Source: Haliotis asinina
Taxonomy: Eukaryota > Mollusca > Gastropoda > Lepetellida > Haliotidae
Direction: 5' to 3'
NCBI RefSeq assembly: GCF_037392515.1
Contig: NC_090280.1
Coordinates: forward strand, 18,664,001 to 18,728,000
DNA length: 64,000 nucleotides
The position numbers were made by a program, and so were the translations under genes. The notes below the pieces were generated by a model. That model saw nothing but the letters and a program-made list of their open reading frames with translations, had not been told where the DNA came from and made no database searches. Of the stretch, positions 11,601 through 24,605 are shown one piece after another. Each line of letters begins with the position of its first letter. Position 1 is the first letter of the stretch.

Positions 11601-12820
11601 AAAATCTTCTGATCCATCCAGTCTCCTTTGAAACACCTGTACATTGAAATTCAATGTCACATTGCGCAAATATTGAGATTATGACACATTGACATTACCA
11701 TTAAACGCTGAAGGAAGAATTGTCATGCTGCAGATATTGTCTGGAACTTACCAGCCATCCTCCGCCATGTTGAGTCATGTCACAGTAGGCCAGAAATGAG
11801 CCCTTCCCATCTGTTGGTTTGATTCGGTAAACTCCGTCCTCAGCTTCGGGAAACTCGTCCAGGATGCTGCTACAATCTGTTCAATGTGAAGTGTATTTGG
11901 GGATATCCGGTAATGTCTCATTTATATAATGCTACTTTCAGTTTCAACATATATCCACCGCCTTGAATAGTGAATGCTGAGTTCGAATGCTGCCTTAATT
12001 TACATATTGACAATGACATAGACGTTAAATCCTCAAACCATTTATTACTTTAAAGATACGTTTCCCATAATGGATTTGTCATCACTGGTATCAAATACAC
12101 ATTTGACTGAAACGACAGGTATTGCGACAGCGGGAGCCGATATTCTCAGAAAAGTTAATTCAGTGTTGGTAGACATTTAGATGGAAAAAATACGTAGATA
12201 CACGGTTTACCCAAATGAGTCGTGGATATTACAGAATATCCAATGCGTGCAATCACACAGAAACACGGTGCACGGTACGTTGTAAGAATTCGAGAAACCT
12301 GTATGTCATTTTACTGGGACATTGCAACCTTCATCATACAACTTAAGAGTGAGAGTCATATAACGCTCCATAAATTTTATACTCAAAGAGCACGTGCGGC
12401 AACACCTAGAACACGAACTGGAAATGTATTTTAAGTTCCCGAAACAAGAGAGAGTGGGTAAAATTGCTCTTTACTGTAGCTTACTGTGCAGCACACAAAG
12501 ATTATGACATGTTGGAGATGAGTAATTTGAACAACCTTTGAGTACTTTGAACCAGTGGTTGAAAAGCATCGGATTTGGTTTGTCAGAAGACAAAACTAAC
12601 AGGGCTTCAAAGTCAACAGTGCCGCAGCTTTCTATCCTACTCAGTACTCACCACTGCGCGTGTCCGTGTTCCCACAGGTTTCATCCCTGGAAGCCAGGAA
12701 GTTATCCATGGATGTCTTGAAAGTGTCGTAGTTGTCCAGAACCTGACAGTAGTCACCGGATATGTTAGCATATCCACAAGCAGCATGCAGCACCACACAC
12801 AGACAGAGACGGAACACCAT
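8606..12820 (-). CDS. FREP-A: secreted fibrinogen-related protein (5 exons, 256 aa)
   Basis: Minus-strand exons are 12652-12820 (leader), 11752-11876, 11540-11636, 9102-9266 and 8606-8820. The sum is 771 bp, 256 codons plus stop, and every junction is in phase with GT-AG ends. Residues 1-56 are a signal peptide ([11 protein letters not shown]) and the DYC...ETC module. Residues 57-256 are a complete fibrinogen C-terminal domain: [71 protein letters not shown], the calcium-loop region [11 protein letters not shown], then WWFKSC and SSMKIRP. FReD proteins act outside the cell as lectin-like recognition molecules. Mollusc FREPs bind microbes, but this ligand is unknown. Intron 3 carries the Tc1-like element at 9762-11251. 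I see no disabling change. Confidence 0.87.
9762..11251 (-). mobile_element. Tc1-like DNA transposon, inactive
   Basis: Terminal inverted repeats starting CAGAGTCAAAAAAGGAACTT (left) and CAGTGAGTC-like in reverse (right, CTGAGTCAAAAAAAGAAAC) are flanked by TA at 9760-9761 and 11252-11253. The transposase reads leftwards in two pieces: 10504-10947 ([12 protein letters not shown]-binding part, then FSDES with the first catalytic Asp) and 9953-10345 (AWPHTA, then [12 protein letters not shown] with the catalytic Glu, DD34E type). The usual QQDNA motif reads WYDKA. Between the pieces there is a stop in the conserved VWRR tryptophan, a frameshift near GGGSCMVWG and another stop. The N-terminal helix-turn-helix part also looks deleted. 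It lies in FREP-A intron 3. Confidence 0.85.
11280..11390 (-). other. Exon-like segment in FREP-A intron, A type
   Basis: The frame from an ATG at 11390 reads HVNSQTF...LYMDWIPRV and then stops. It aligns with the signal-exon candidate at 17876-17984 ([20 protein letters not shown]). The donor position holds GTGACC instead of GTGAGT, so this copy is probably not spliced. A near-identical copy is at 29530-29615. Confidence 0.35.
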
Positions 12821-12890
12821 GCTGTTTTGACAGAGTCTTTTCTTCGTGGACTGAATGTCATCCGAGTGAACGTGTGCTTTGAGTGTGGAG

Positions 12891-12905
12891 TACTATATAT
12901 TTATA
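12891..12905 (-). promoter_or_regulatory. TATA box of FREP-A
   Basis: TATAAATATATAGTA on the minus strand lies about 71 bp upstream of the ATG at 12820. It is identical in FREP-B. Transcription would start near 12865, giving a short 5' UTR. Confidence 0.65.
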
Positions 12906-13101
12906 GGCATGCTTCACGGTTAATAGAAATACTCTGCACTTATAACAGGAATATGACTCATGCGATGGTAACTCTGGTGGTGTTTATATGCTGCATTACA
13001 CGCCGATAGGTACTTGTACATTCAACTGCCAAACAGAACCAAGTCAAGTGGACCTCCCCTATAACTGAATTAGGTCATCATCCCGGTCCCCTCTGGTATC
13101 C

Positions 13102-13120
13102 TTCTCCTCGTGGTGAACAC
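13102..13120 (+). promoter_or_regulatory. Conserved upstream block, FREP-A
   Basis: TTCTCCTCGTGGTGAACAC lies 282 bp upstream of the leader ATG. It is shared with FREP-B (31311-31329), weakly with FREP-C (44738-44756) and with the sushi-kringle gene (4192-4210). Confidence 0.45.
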
Positions 13121-13140
13121 ACTTGTCTTCCACTTATCTA

Positions 13141-15150
13141 ACTCCAAATGTCTAACATTTGAGTAATACTTGTATAAGCATTGTCTACGGTTTGACAAAA
13201 TGATTAAAGGTTGGGTGTCCTAATTTAAAATTCATCAGTTAAGAAATATCCGAACGTTGGAATTTTATGCATACTATGCATGTGTACATGTTTTTCCAAG
13301 GACACTTCTGAACCCAGAGTATTGGTCTTATTGATGGTTTGCATACATTTCTGTGCTTGTGAGTGTTGTTGTTATTTTGTCAGTATAGATGAATCTGCAA
13401 GTGGAGTGTTTGTCTTGTACATGTTACTGAGTTAGAGTGTTTAAGTCATGTCAACACTGAAGCCAAAATCTCATCGTGTTCACTTTCGTAAACAGTAACT
13501 ACAACCAGCTTCTCAAAATGTTCACCGCTCCGTCTGTCCACAGAAATGATGACAACTGATGTAGATTCCAGTGTATATTACCTTGCCTATCCCCATGGTG
13601 TGTGACGTCGAGAATGCACACCAGGAGAAAAGCCTAGGTTACGAATTTGCCAACTTTTGTCATCGGTAAAGCACAACTAGACGGTTCTCTTTTCAAATAC
13701 CTGTAGTCAGTTTTGAAGCGTACATACTGATACACATATGAAACCTGCTGGGTGCGTATGCTTATATATGTATGGAGAAGTGTGTGGTTTCACATGAATT
13801 CAATGTAAATAAGATGTATACATTACCTGACGTCGAGAATGGAGCCCGGCAAAGTGTCTGGAAATCTTGTCACAGTTGAACATGTCTTCTGCTTCGCAAT
13901 GTGCAGCAACGTTCTCAACACCAGTAATCCTTTATGACTGTTCATTATAACAGTCTGCTCATTGTGGGACTAAAAACGTAATGCATTAAAAATGTACCTA
14001 TCAAGTGTATATGTATGCAGAAATGTGAGTGGTCATATCATACAAATGAAAAGTAAGTTGCAATGCCAATGTACGTAAAAGAGCGTGTGCTCCGAAATGT
14101 CCGTGCAAGCGATCTGATGACGTTATAAAAGACTTCATGTAAGGAGGTGTCCGTCCATGTGTTGATCAAAATACCGTACGGGGTCAAAATTCGCCGTAGA
14201 CAGTAACGGACCTGCACACGTAACACAACATAATATATTAACTCACTCACAGGTGTACTCTACTTCCCAAATAACAGCTTGCACTGAAAATATTCAAACA
14301 CTTTGTTTCAGGTTAGTGGGTTTTTTTTTTTTTTGAGACAACAAACTGCAGAACACTTTCAAATTTTACAATTAAAATAAGAATAATAAATATAATTTAT
14401 TAGAATTCTGTTCAGTGTTTGCCTTTTTAACATTTTATGTGCAATGTGTTGGTTGCGAGAAATCTGAAAGATCTCTTTTCCCTTGTGAGGGGCCATCTGA
14501 TTACCTGGGAGAAGTTGACCTATATCATAAATTGTAGTTTTGTATAACGCTTGGAAAAACGCTTGGTTTTGTATTTGCTGGTATGACATTTTTCTGTTTT
14601 TTAAAATGGTAGTGAAATGCAAATATGTTTTTGAAACAAAACATTTTAGGACCATGGACTCACAAGATAATAAATGCGAACTTGATCTCGTCACTATATG
14701 GCTGGAATAATGCAAATGTGACGTAAAGCCCAACTCAACTCAACTCTTAAGAAATAAACATATGATATTTCTTTGGAATCATGCTGTGTGTGTACTTTGT
14801 AATTGTACAAGCTTGTTTTACATACTACTGTGTAGGTTATGGCCGTTAAAGCAAATTTCATAAACATACAAAGATGAATAGATATGATGCTTGTGCGACT
14901 AAACCAACATAACATGTTTCTGAACTAATCATCCGTCAAAACCTTGCGTGTAAGTGTATTCATTACATGATAGAATGACAATTAATGTTTCAAATATGTA
15001 TACATGAATATATACTTACACACACACACTTACACGCCCACGCAAACGCACGCGCACGCGCACACGCACACACATACACACTGATGCAAATAATACACTC
15101 TGACCAAGTACTCTCTCTCAAAGGAGAAACACATAAGTGCCAAAACCTGT
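13141..15150. other. Intergenic region between FREP-A and FREP-B
   Basis: No exon is recognised. 14691-14745 carries a LINE/SINE-type 3' tail (ATGGCTGGAATAATGC...GTGACGTAAAG, then CTCAACTCAACTC). A CA-rich tract is at 15019-15078. The 124-aa minus ORF near 14359-14733 is AT-rich and not conserved as protein in block 2. Confidence 0.5.
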
Positions 15151-15154
15151 AAAG

Positions 15155-15384
15155 CTAGTTTTAAATTTTTAAAGCATAATATTTTTGTTCTTTTAAATTT
15201 GGCTATTTTTTTACCAACACCAGCGTCTGAAGGGATGGTGTAAGTCCAGCTAGGGTTTGTTTTAGATTTAATTACTAGTTATATATGTGTATCTGTGATA
15301 TTCTAGTTGATTTGCTATCACGACATGGCTGATATAATACCAAAGTGACATCAAATTTTAACACTCTCTCTCTCCTCTCTCTCT

Positions 15385-15441
<57 letters not shown>
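15155..15441 (+). mobile_element. I-clade LINE 3' UTR fragment ending in a (CT)n tract
   Basis: GCGTCTGAAGGGATGGTGTA and ATGGCTGATATAATACCAAA match the 3' untranslated end of the I-clade LINE copies at 27 and 46 kb (in reverse there). The LINE ends in ACTC repeats. Here the end has expanded into a CT microsatellite at 15361-15441. Confidence 0.65.
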
Positions 15442-15443
<2 letters not shown>

Positions 15444-16044
15444 GGACGAAGCACAGAGTCGTATATTTTGATAAGATCACACTTTAATCAAAATTAATGT
15501 TAATTAACTATGCGGACAAACCCGGTGGTTCAAACAGTAATAAATTGACCAGACGTCTCGATAGTTTAATTCAACGGTAAAAACGGGACAGTTTTGTTGT
15601 ATTTTAAAAGAAGGTGCTGCTTTCAATGTGTAGCCAAAGTGAATTTTAACTACATTTCTTGACACCAGTGCCAACGACAGCGATGTCAGTTACAAATGTG
15701 TTGACTTTTGTCAAAGCGCACCTTCTAAGAAAAGGTGCCTTATATGTAATGTTCGAACAAGACGAGAACAGGTTTTAGGCAACAAAAGTGAAAAAAAATG
15801 CATAATAAGATATTGAAGTGGCCACGTTTGCCTTGAATCAGTTGGGGGAATAAACACCATGCATATGACATATGTTCGCTAAAAACAAGATTGTTGTTTT
15901 TCTAATACAGGATATTAATCATCTCAAGACACCAAGCGTGTTATACTCCAACTGTCGTGCAGATATATTTGATATAAACGTTCAGCGTATGATTCTCCAT
16001 ACATCACGAACAACGCTCAGAATCACAGCCCTGAAATTAAAGAT

Positions 16045-19000
16045 TCAGGCAAGAGGTCGGACTTTCATGGATGCAGTTTTAACACCTGAGATTCCTTGCC
16101 AGTAAATTGCTTTACTGTACAAACGATTGAGTTCTGCCTGTTTGCATGACTTGTACCACCAAGCCCCTCTGTTTTCAACAGCACAGTTACCACTAAAAGA
16201 GTCCAGATCCAGATTCTTTGCAGAGAATCGGTTGTTGTTGCTGTACAACATTTTGTCTCCTGAAAATACCCGAAGATAAAGTCCTAGTCTACTGTATGAA
16301 CTGTATAGACAATGTTAGCTGGACGATCACACTGCTGTCTTTGGTAATGACGCACCGTGGATAGTTTTAGCCACAACTCTTGGAAATACGACAAATTGTG
16401 ATGGATAACGACTTCTTTATTGCGTGATTGCGACGTTTCGACAACGGTACAAGAATCTGTATCGAAACGCCGCAATCACGCAATAAAGAAGTTGTTATCC
16501 ATAACAATTTGTCCTATTTGTACACCTCAACTTCTAAAATGCCACTCAAACAAGTTAATTCTTGGCAAAATACATATGTACCAAGACGGAAGAAACAAAA
16601 TGTTTTTATACTCACAGCATAATCACGAATAATCACTAACATTCCTATATGGTGATACAACTAGTCGGAAGCAATTATTCTATAGGTTAGCTTTTACCAC
16701 ACTTTGCCATGTGTTCTCACTGCACATTCGACTGCACGTGCATGTACTTGCGACGGTTGTCATCAGTAGCGAGATATACTCAACGATTGGCAAACAGCTG
16801 TTTTCATCACCAGGTGATGGCTCAATTTAGGATTATTTTTATGAAACTAGATAAGAAACTTATGATAATGTTCTTCAAATATACATGGACATAAATGTAT
16901 CGACGAATCAATGTGGATTCGACCACTGAAAGCCCTTGTAACTATTGGTCTTCAGCAACCTATACTTGAGGAAAGAGTACATAAATAGGATCGAGAGGTC
17001 AATCTAGCTTACGTGGTTGATGGATATCTACGCTTTCTGTGGTCAAAGAAAATCAACGCTCATTGTATAAACCACTGGATTCAGGAAATTCAATATGCCA
17101 TAGCCGTGATTGGCCTCATCGAATACAAAATATAAAATGTACCGGAGGCCATAATGCAATAGAACTGCTGTACCAATAGAATACATCCAATAAAGTCTGT
17201 ATTAGTCAATCTAGGTGCCCGGTAGACTTTTTCACCGTTGATGACTGATATCAGAGAGGTAGGAGGCTGACATAACTTTAGGCCAGAGTGCACACTTAAT
17301 GGCCAGTGTAATGTGGTATCGGTATTGCAATGGCGATTTCAGCATTATAGGTTTGGAACCCCTAGACAGGTCTCCAGGATAGGAGCTCGCCTACATGATG
17401 TCAGGCAGTTCACCGGGACCAAAATGGACACCTATGAAACTAACGTCCGTATCTATTGTCCGTCTGTAATACACATGCAGACTAGCAACAGCTTGTAACT
17501 TAAAATGCATGTCATGAATATTTTCAACATACCAGCAGTCCCCGAGTAGTTCCCTATGAACAGAGTGTAGAACTCCGACATACTGCCCAGATGGAAGCTG
17601 TTGTATTCGGCATAGAAATGACTTCCTGATTTGTTCACCAGGTCGATCCTCAGTACATAGGCGTTCTGCTTTGTCAGTCTGTGTATCTTCTCATTTCCTG
17701 AAATATGACCACAATGTGCATTTTCCCGATGTCCTTGGGACTCCAGTCACACACATTTTGATATGAAACCTCACCATCGTTGATACATAGGCGACACGTA
17801 AGTGTATCGAGGAGGCGAGTGAACGAGTACAACAAAACATTGAATATTGCACTATTACAGTAACACCAAACTCACTTTGAATCAATTGCGCAATGTGAGG
17901 AATGCAGTCCATGTGTAAAACGTGACGACCAGTAAGGTTAGTGTTCACACACAGACACACAACCCAACTCAGACGTGCGAGCATGTTTTAGAATAACAGT
18001 TTACATATTCTATGAGATCTATTTCAACAGCCGTCCTTTTCAAAGTCCGATGTGGCTGTCACATATAAAAGTTCGGAGGGGAGTGAGTGAGCGTGTGAGT
18101 GAGTTCATATTTAACGTCACATCGGCAATATTGCAGCCATATCGTGACGAAAACGATTAATTATAAAAATACAAATGAATCAATAGCACATCTTACATTG
18201 TAAAAACCTGTCAACGAAGGACTGTAAAACTAACTAGAATATCGCAGAATATAATGTAAAACTAGTGATTAGACCTAAAACAATGTATCTATAGAGGACA
18301 GTACAATATAAAAATGAACTATAGGTTGCCAACAACTGAAGGTAGATCACCATACTAAAGACCATGTGGACATACAGTACATTTGCTTCCTGCATGGACC
18401 CTAATTGGATTTACATCATCCCTTTAGCTGTTAGCAAATTGGACAAATCGAGACATACAGTAAAAGAACACTGATTCTACAATTAAAAACCTGGAAAAAT
18501 TAAATTTACTTCAAATGTTTTGAGACTTACGTACCCTCTCAGGAGGACAATTATTTTACAGTACCTCAACCTCCTCTGAGCATACAGCCACTAACGATCT
18601 GAGCTACTAATTTAAACATCCAATTATAAAATATTTATCTATTTACAATTCAATTAACAAATCGAATTCCCTTAAAAATGAAATATAATCAAACAAGGAC
18701 TAATATTGCTAAAAGATCCTTCATAGTTCGTGAATTAAAATACTGATCCCTTGTGATTGAATACTTAACACAGTCAAGCAGGATATGCTTGACTGTGATT
18801 CTTTCATCACAAGGGATACAAAACGGAGGATCCCCACCTTTAAGCAAATATTTATGTGTATATTTTGTTGAGTGCTGCCTTCGCAGCAAGATCGGCCATT
18901 GTGTTACCAGAAATGCCTACGTGGCTGGGTAACCAACAAAAGACGATGTTGTATTGGCCAGTAGCGAGATCATTATACAGTTCAATAATTTCTATTAAAA

Positions 19001-22000
19001 GTGGATGTTTACATGATAAATTTAATCGCCTGAAGACAAGAAAGAGAGTCTGAATAGATTACTCATTGTTTATGTTTAGGGTGTCTTTGGATATATTTAA
19101 AAGCAGTTAATATGGCGTTAGCTTCCGCTGTAAAAATAGAGCTGCTATCAGGTAGTGTAGAAGATGTTGTTCTGGATCCAATGACCGTGGCACAAGCTAC
19201 TGCGCCACCATCCTTGGACCCGTCTGGTAATAAGGATTTGTAATTGTTATATTTGTTTTTCAATTCACGATATTCTTGTTTATATTGTAAAACATTCGTT
19301 TCCAACTTTTTTAAAGATGTTAATGTTAGGTCCACTTGGGGCCTAACCAACTGCCAAGGACCAGCTAAAAGATGATATGTCGGCGATGAAAACAGAATAT
19401 GACAAAAAGTTTCTCACTCTTGAAGTTTACTCCAGGAAAAACAATTTGCTAATCTATGGCATACCCGACGAAAAAGATCCTGAAACAGCCGCAAAAGAAA
19501 TCTTCAGTCTACTAGGGATACAGCATGCCAAGGAGATGATGTTCGACAATGTGCACAGACTACCCAGAAAAAGCACGGATCCTCAAAACTTCAGGGCTTC
19601 AATGCCGAAGCCAATCGTAGTGAAATTCGTCAGGGCAATAGATAGACAGAATGTCTACAGTGCTGCAGGCAAGAACTGGGGAATTCTGAAGGAAAAGAAG
19701 GTCACGATCCGAACTGATCTCCCTGTCTCTCTGAAAAAACACCGTGGTCGCCTTGCAAATAAAGCCTTTGAACTGAGAAAAACCCATAAAGTACAGACAC
19801 GGATTCTTGAAAAAGGAATCGACATCTCCTTGCAGGTCAGGAAGAACCCACAAGATAACTGGAGAACAATTGGACTGTACGAAACTTTCTAATCTTTGTG
19901 TTCTGTTTGCACGGATATGTAAACATGTGCACCACTCGGGTAAAGGATAAGTATTCAAACGACGTAATTTACTTTATATACATCTAAGACTACTGTTGAA
20001 GTTGGGCACGATGACTATACAACCCAAATGTGCCGAACAATTCGACGATCTGGCAACGAGAAGCTTTCTGGGAGCCATTCTCACCAAAACGTTTCCATCC
20101 TTGCTTTGCTTCTAATGTTTGTAAACAAATACACGTGGTAATCTATTTATAGCGGCTTCATTCACCCCGGGGCTACCGGATGTTGTTACGTTACTCTGAT
20201 GGATGTGTTAGCACAGTTAGACGAAGTTCGTATGATGTTATCTATGACGTTCTACGCTTTTTCTCCACTCAGTATAAGGATGTTTCTGGATAAGTATTCC
20301 TCTTTCAATACTATTAGAGGCAGGTCCCGGCATCAATGTATATATATTACGTCAGTTGGACATCTAGCTCTAGTTCACATTGCACACATTTGGACTATCA
20401 TTCATGCGGCTTGACTTCGAAGACCAAGAACATGGTTCGCCCGCTATTTCGTTTTAGTTACCCTCTATTTCTTTTAATACATGTTTTCTATTTATCAGGA
20501 AAAAAAGGTTCTCGTGATATCACAACACAAATATTTACTGTACAAGCTCTCCCACAAGCATGTTATGAGCGCTTCTACCTCCATTCAGTTGGCAAGGATA
20601 CCACTGTGTCAGACAGTTTAATTTTAGGTATATTGATAGTTCTCGTAACCATTGACTACAATGGATAATGTTAAGAAAATCAAAGTTATCTCAGCTAATT
20701 GTAGAGGACTTGCAGACAAATTTAAAAGAAAAGAATTAATGAACATACACCGGAAAAAACTACACTCAATCATATGTCTGCAAGATATTCATATTGATGC
20801 ATCTACTTGCAATATCATGAGAAATGAATGGGGTTTACAATCCATAATTGCACCTTTTAAATCTAATTCCAGAGGAGTGGCCATTCTCTTTAATAATGAT
20901 GTTGATCTTAAAATACATAAGACCTTAATAGATGAAAATGGAAATTATATAATAGCTGATGTAACAATAGAGGATAAAAGACTAACACTAACTAATCTCT
21001 ATGGTCCAAATATCGATGACAGTAATTTTTACACTAATCTATTTAAAAATATTCTAAATCTTGAGAATGATTCTCTGATAATAGTTGGAGACTGGAATTT
21101 GGTGATTGATCCAACAATTGATCTTGAGAATTATAAACATGTAAACAACCCTAAATCAAGAAATACTGTTTTAGAATTCATTGAATCTTATAATCTTGTT
21201 GATGTTTGGAGGAATATGAATGATAAATGCAGAAAATACACCTGGTGGAAAAAAAATCCAAGACAACAAGCCAGACTGGATTTCTTTATTGTATCAGAGG
21301 ATATATTTGACATAACTCTAGACTCAGATATTTTGCCAGGCTATAAAAGTGATCACTCAACAATTACATTAACCTTTTCCAACACTTTAGGCCAGGAACG
21401 AGGACATGGATATTGGAAGTTTAACACTTCATTGCTGTTAAATCCTGAATATGGAAACTTAGTCAGATCTATTTTGAACGACACAGTTCAGGAATATGCA
21501 ACAGAAAAATTGGATGATCTTAATAACACCGAAAATATTATACTTACTATTTCTAACTCTTTATTTCTGGAAACGTTACTAATGAAAATTCGAGGAAAGA
21601 CTATATCTTTCTCATCCTACTTGAAGAAAACAAAAGCAAAAAATACAGAACAGTTAGAACTTAAAATAAAACAGGTTGAAGATACTATAAGAAAAAACTT
21701 TCAAAACATAGATGAAGAACTTTTGAGTGAACTATCAAAATATAAGAAAGAAATGGAAGAAATTAAAAATGAGGAAATGAAAGGAATACAAATTCGAAAC
21801 CGACTTCTTTGGTATGAAGAAGGTGAAAAACCTTCAAAATATTTCTGTCACCTGGAAAATAGAACGTTCACCCAAAGATCAATCAACAAGTTAGTAACTA
21901 ATGATAATAGTGAAATTACTGACAGCAAGTCAATACTGAATGAACTAAAATTATTTTACAAAAATCTGTATGCCTCTCACAAACAATATGAGGATGAAAA

Positions 22001-24570
22001 TTGTTTGAAGGATATTAATACTCCAATCTTAAACCAAACACAGAGGGACTATCTTGAAAGAGAAATCAGTTTAGATGAAATTAGTAATACTGTGCACAGA
22101 ATGAAGAATAATAAAAGTCCAGGGATTAATGGTTTTCCTATTGATTTCTTTAAATTTTTTTGGAAAGAATTAAAAACATGGATCTATAGATTCATTAGCG
22201 ATGTATTAGCCAAGAATGAAATGTCTGTGAATTGGAAAAGAGGTGTTATTACCTGTATTCCAAAAACCAATAAAGATAGAACATTACTTAAAAACTGGAG
22301 ACCGATCACTTTACTGAATGCTATTTACAAAATTATCAGCTCCTGTATAGCACACAGATTAAAAACTACCCTAGACGAACTCATTCATTCTAACCAATCT
22401 GGTTTCATACCAGGGAGGACAATTAGTGAAAATACAAGATTATTATATGATATTATGTTCGAAACAAAGAAACAGAACATCCCTGGTTTGCTAATCCTTA
22501 TTGATTTTGAAAAAGCTTTTGATTCTGTTTCAAAAGATTTTATCAATCTAGTCCTCCATAAATTCAAATTTGGCCCCAAACTGATAGGATGGATAAATAC
22601 ACTAACTTACGAAACAACATCTTGTGTCATCCAGCATGGTAACTTATCTGAGTTTTTTTCAAATGAAAGGGGCTGTAGACAAGGAGACCCTTTATCCCCA
22701 TATCTTTTCCTCTTTGTAGCTGAGATTCTTGGTTGCATGATAAGACATAATGAAAATATCAAAGGTATAGTTATTTATGATAATGAATATAAACTGAATC
22801 AATATGCCGATGATACTGAACTATTTCTGAATGGAACTGAAGAGAGTTTGTACTCTGCAATAGACACAGTTAATACTTTTTACAAGATGTCAGGTTTGAA
22901 AATTAATGTGGATAAATCAAAAGCAATATGGATTGGATCAAAAGCTAAATCTACTGATATGATATGTCATGATCTAAAAGTTGAATGGGTAGTTGGTGAA
23001 TTTGATGTACTAGGTATCAAATTTACACCAGATCTTGAAGATCTATGGGTAATCAACACTAGGAAAAGACTTGAAGAAATTAATAGACTCCTAGCATCTT
23101 GGAGAAAGAGAAATTTAACACTTATTGGTAAAATAACAGTAATAAAAACTCTAGCAATCTCCAAATTGGTTCATATTTTCAATTCCCTGCCCAACCCACC
23201 AGCAGATTTTATTACTTCTATTGAAAAAATGCTTTTTAAATTTGTTTGGAATGACAAGAATGACAAAATAAAGAGGAATATAATAAAAAATAACTATAAA
23301 GAAGGAGGTTTGAGAATGATCGATATTAAAACATTTATAGACGCTTTGAAATTATCCACGTTGCGACGATACTTCGGAAAAGGTGATAAGGAAAATCCAT
23401 GCAACATACCTTTCAAAGACATATTTAATTTAGGAGCAAATTCTGAGGCCTACATTAAGATTGAAAACCCTTTTTGGCAGGATGCACTGAAAGCATGGCA
23501 ACTATTTCACCAAAAACATTATATTGACCCAAATAACATCAATGAAATTCTATCACAACCATTATGGTTTAATCACAATTTCAAAAATTCATTAAACTAT
23601 ATAAAGAATTGGGCAGATAAAGGGGTTATTAATATTAGGGATATTTGTGACGAAAATGGACTATTGTCATTGGAATCTTTAAAAGAAGTATATGATATCC
23701 AAGGTACTTTTTTAGATTATAGATATTTACTACACACATTTCCAGATTCTTGGAAAAATACTCTAAATCAATGTCATTCAATACCAGTCTGGGATTTAAA
23801 TATTAACCATTGCCAGACTTGTCTCATAAAAACATCTAAAGGATGCAGAACTTTTTATGATAAACTTATTTCCAATGATATATACCAAAATGTTTGTAAA
23901 AAGTGGCAGCGGTTTTTCCCAAAAACAGACTTTGACTGGGAAAAAATATTCACAGGATACAGAAAAGATTTGCAAGACACAAAACTCATAGATTTTCAAT
24001 ATAGATTTCTACAAGGTGCTATTTATACTAAAAGAGAATTGCTTAAAATGAAGAAAGTTGATAGTAGTACATGCTGTTTCTGCAAGGATATAAATGAGAC
24101 TGTTTGTCATGTGTATTGGGAATGCCAAGTGACCCAAACATTTTGGAGAAAATTACAAATTTGGCTCAACAATTCATTCCCTCATCCATTTCACTTTACA
24201 AAACATATGGTTTGGTTTGGTACTCTAAACCGAAATACATTACTAAACCACATCACCCTTGCAGCCAAAAGACACATTTACATATGTAGTATTAAGAATA
24301 TACATCCTGATATGACTTCATTTACAAAAACCCTAAAAGAAATATTCTTTGTTGAGAAACATATATGCCAAAAAACTAATAAAAGAGATCATTTCAGTCA
24401 TAAATGGGGCCCTCTTTTCCCAGTACTTGGATAAATTTTAATCTTCCTATATACCTACCAATCACCTATATCAACCTGTATATGTCTATTACCAAAATGT
24501 TGATATGATTTCTGTATATCATCCATCCATATGTACCTGTGTTTTGTACTATGTGTAATCACATGAACCA

Positions 24571-24605
<35 letters not shown>

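Larger units (their letters stand above)
11300..18045. repeat. Segmental duplication, block 1
   Basis: From TTCCTACACGAGGAATCCAG at about 11308 to about 18040 the sequence runs parallel to 29530-41925, with long near-identical stretches seen by eye. The block holds the 5' half of FREP-A, the intergenic region and the 3' half of FREP-B. It differs from block 2 mainly by lacking the mariner and CR1-like insertions. Confidence 0.85.
19365..24601 (+). mobile_element. L1/Tx1-type LINE with open ORF2
   Basis: The element is bounded by a 16-bp target duplication and ends in AATAAA followed by about 30 A. It carries ORF1 (19377-19892) and ORF2 (20652-24434). It starts only 12 bp before the ORF1 frame's first ATG, and the usual upstream coiled coil of ORF1 is missing, so it is 5'-truncated. 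ORF2 has no internal stop, which suggests a young copy. Confidence 0.88.

Noticed and set aside
14359-14733. 124-codon minus-strand ORF
   Set aside because: The paralogous stretch at 33814-34261 has different frames and indels out of phase, so protein coding is not conserved.
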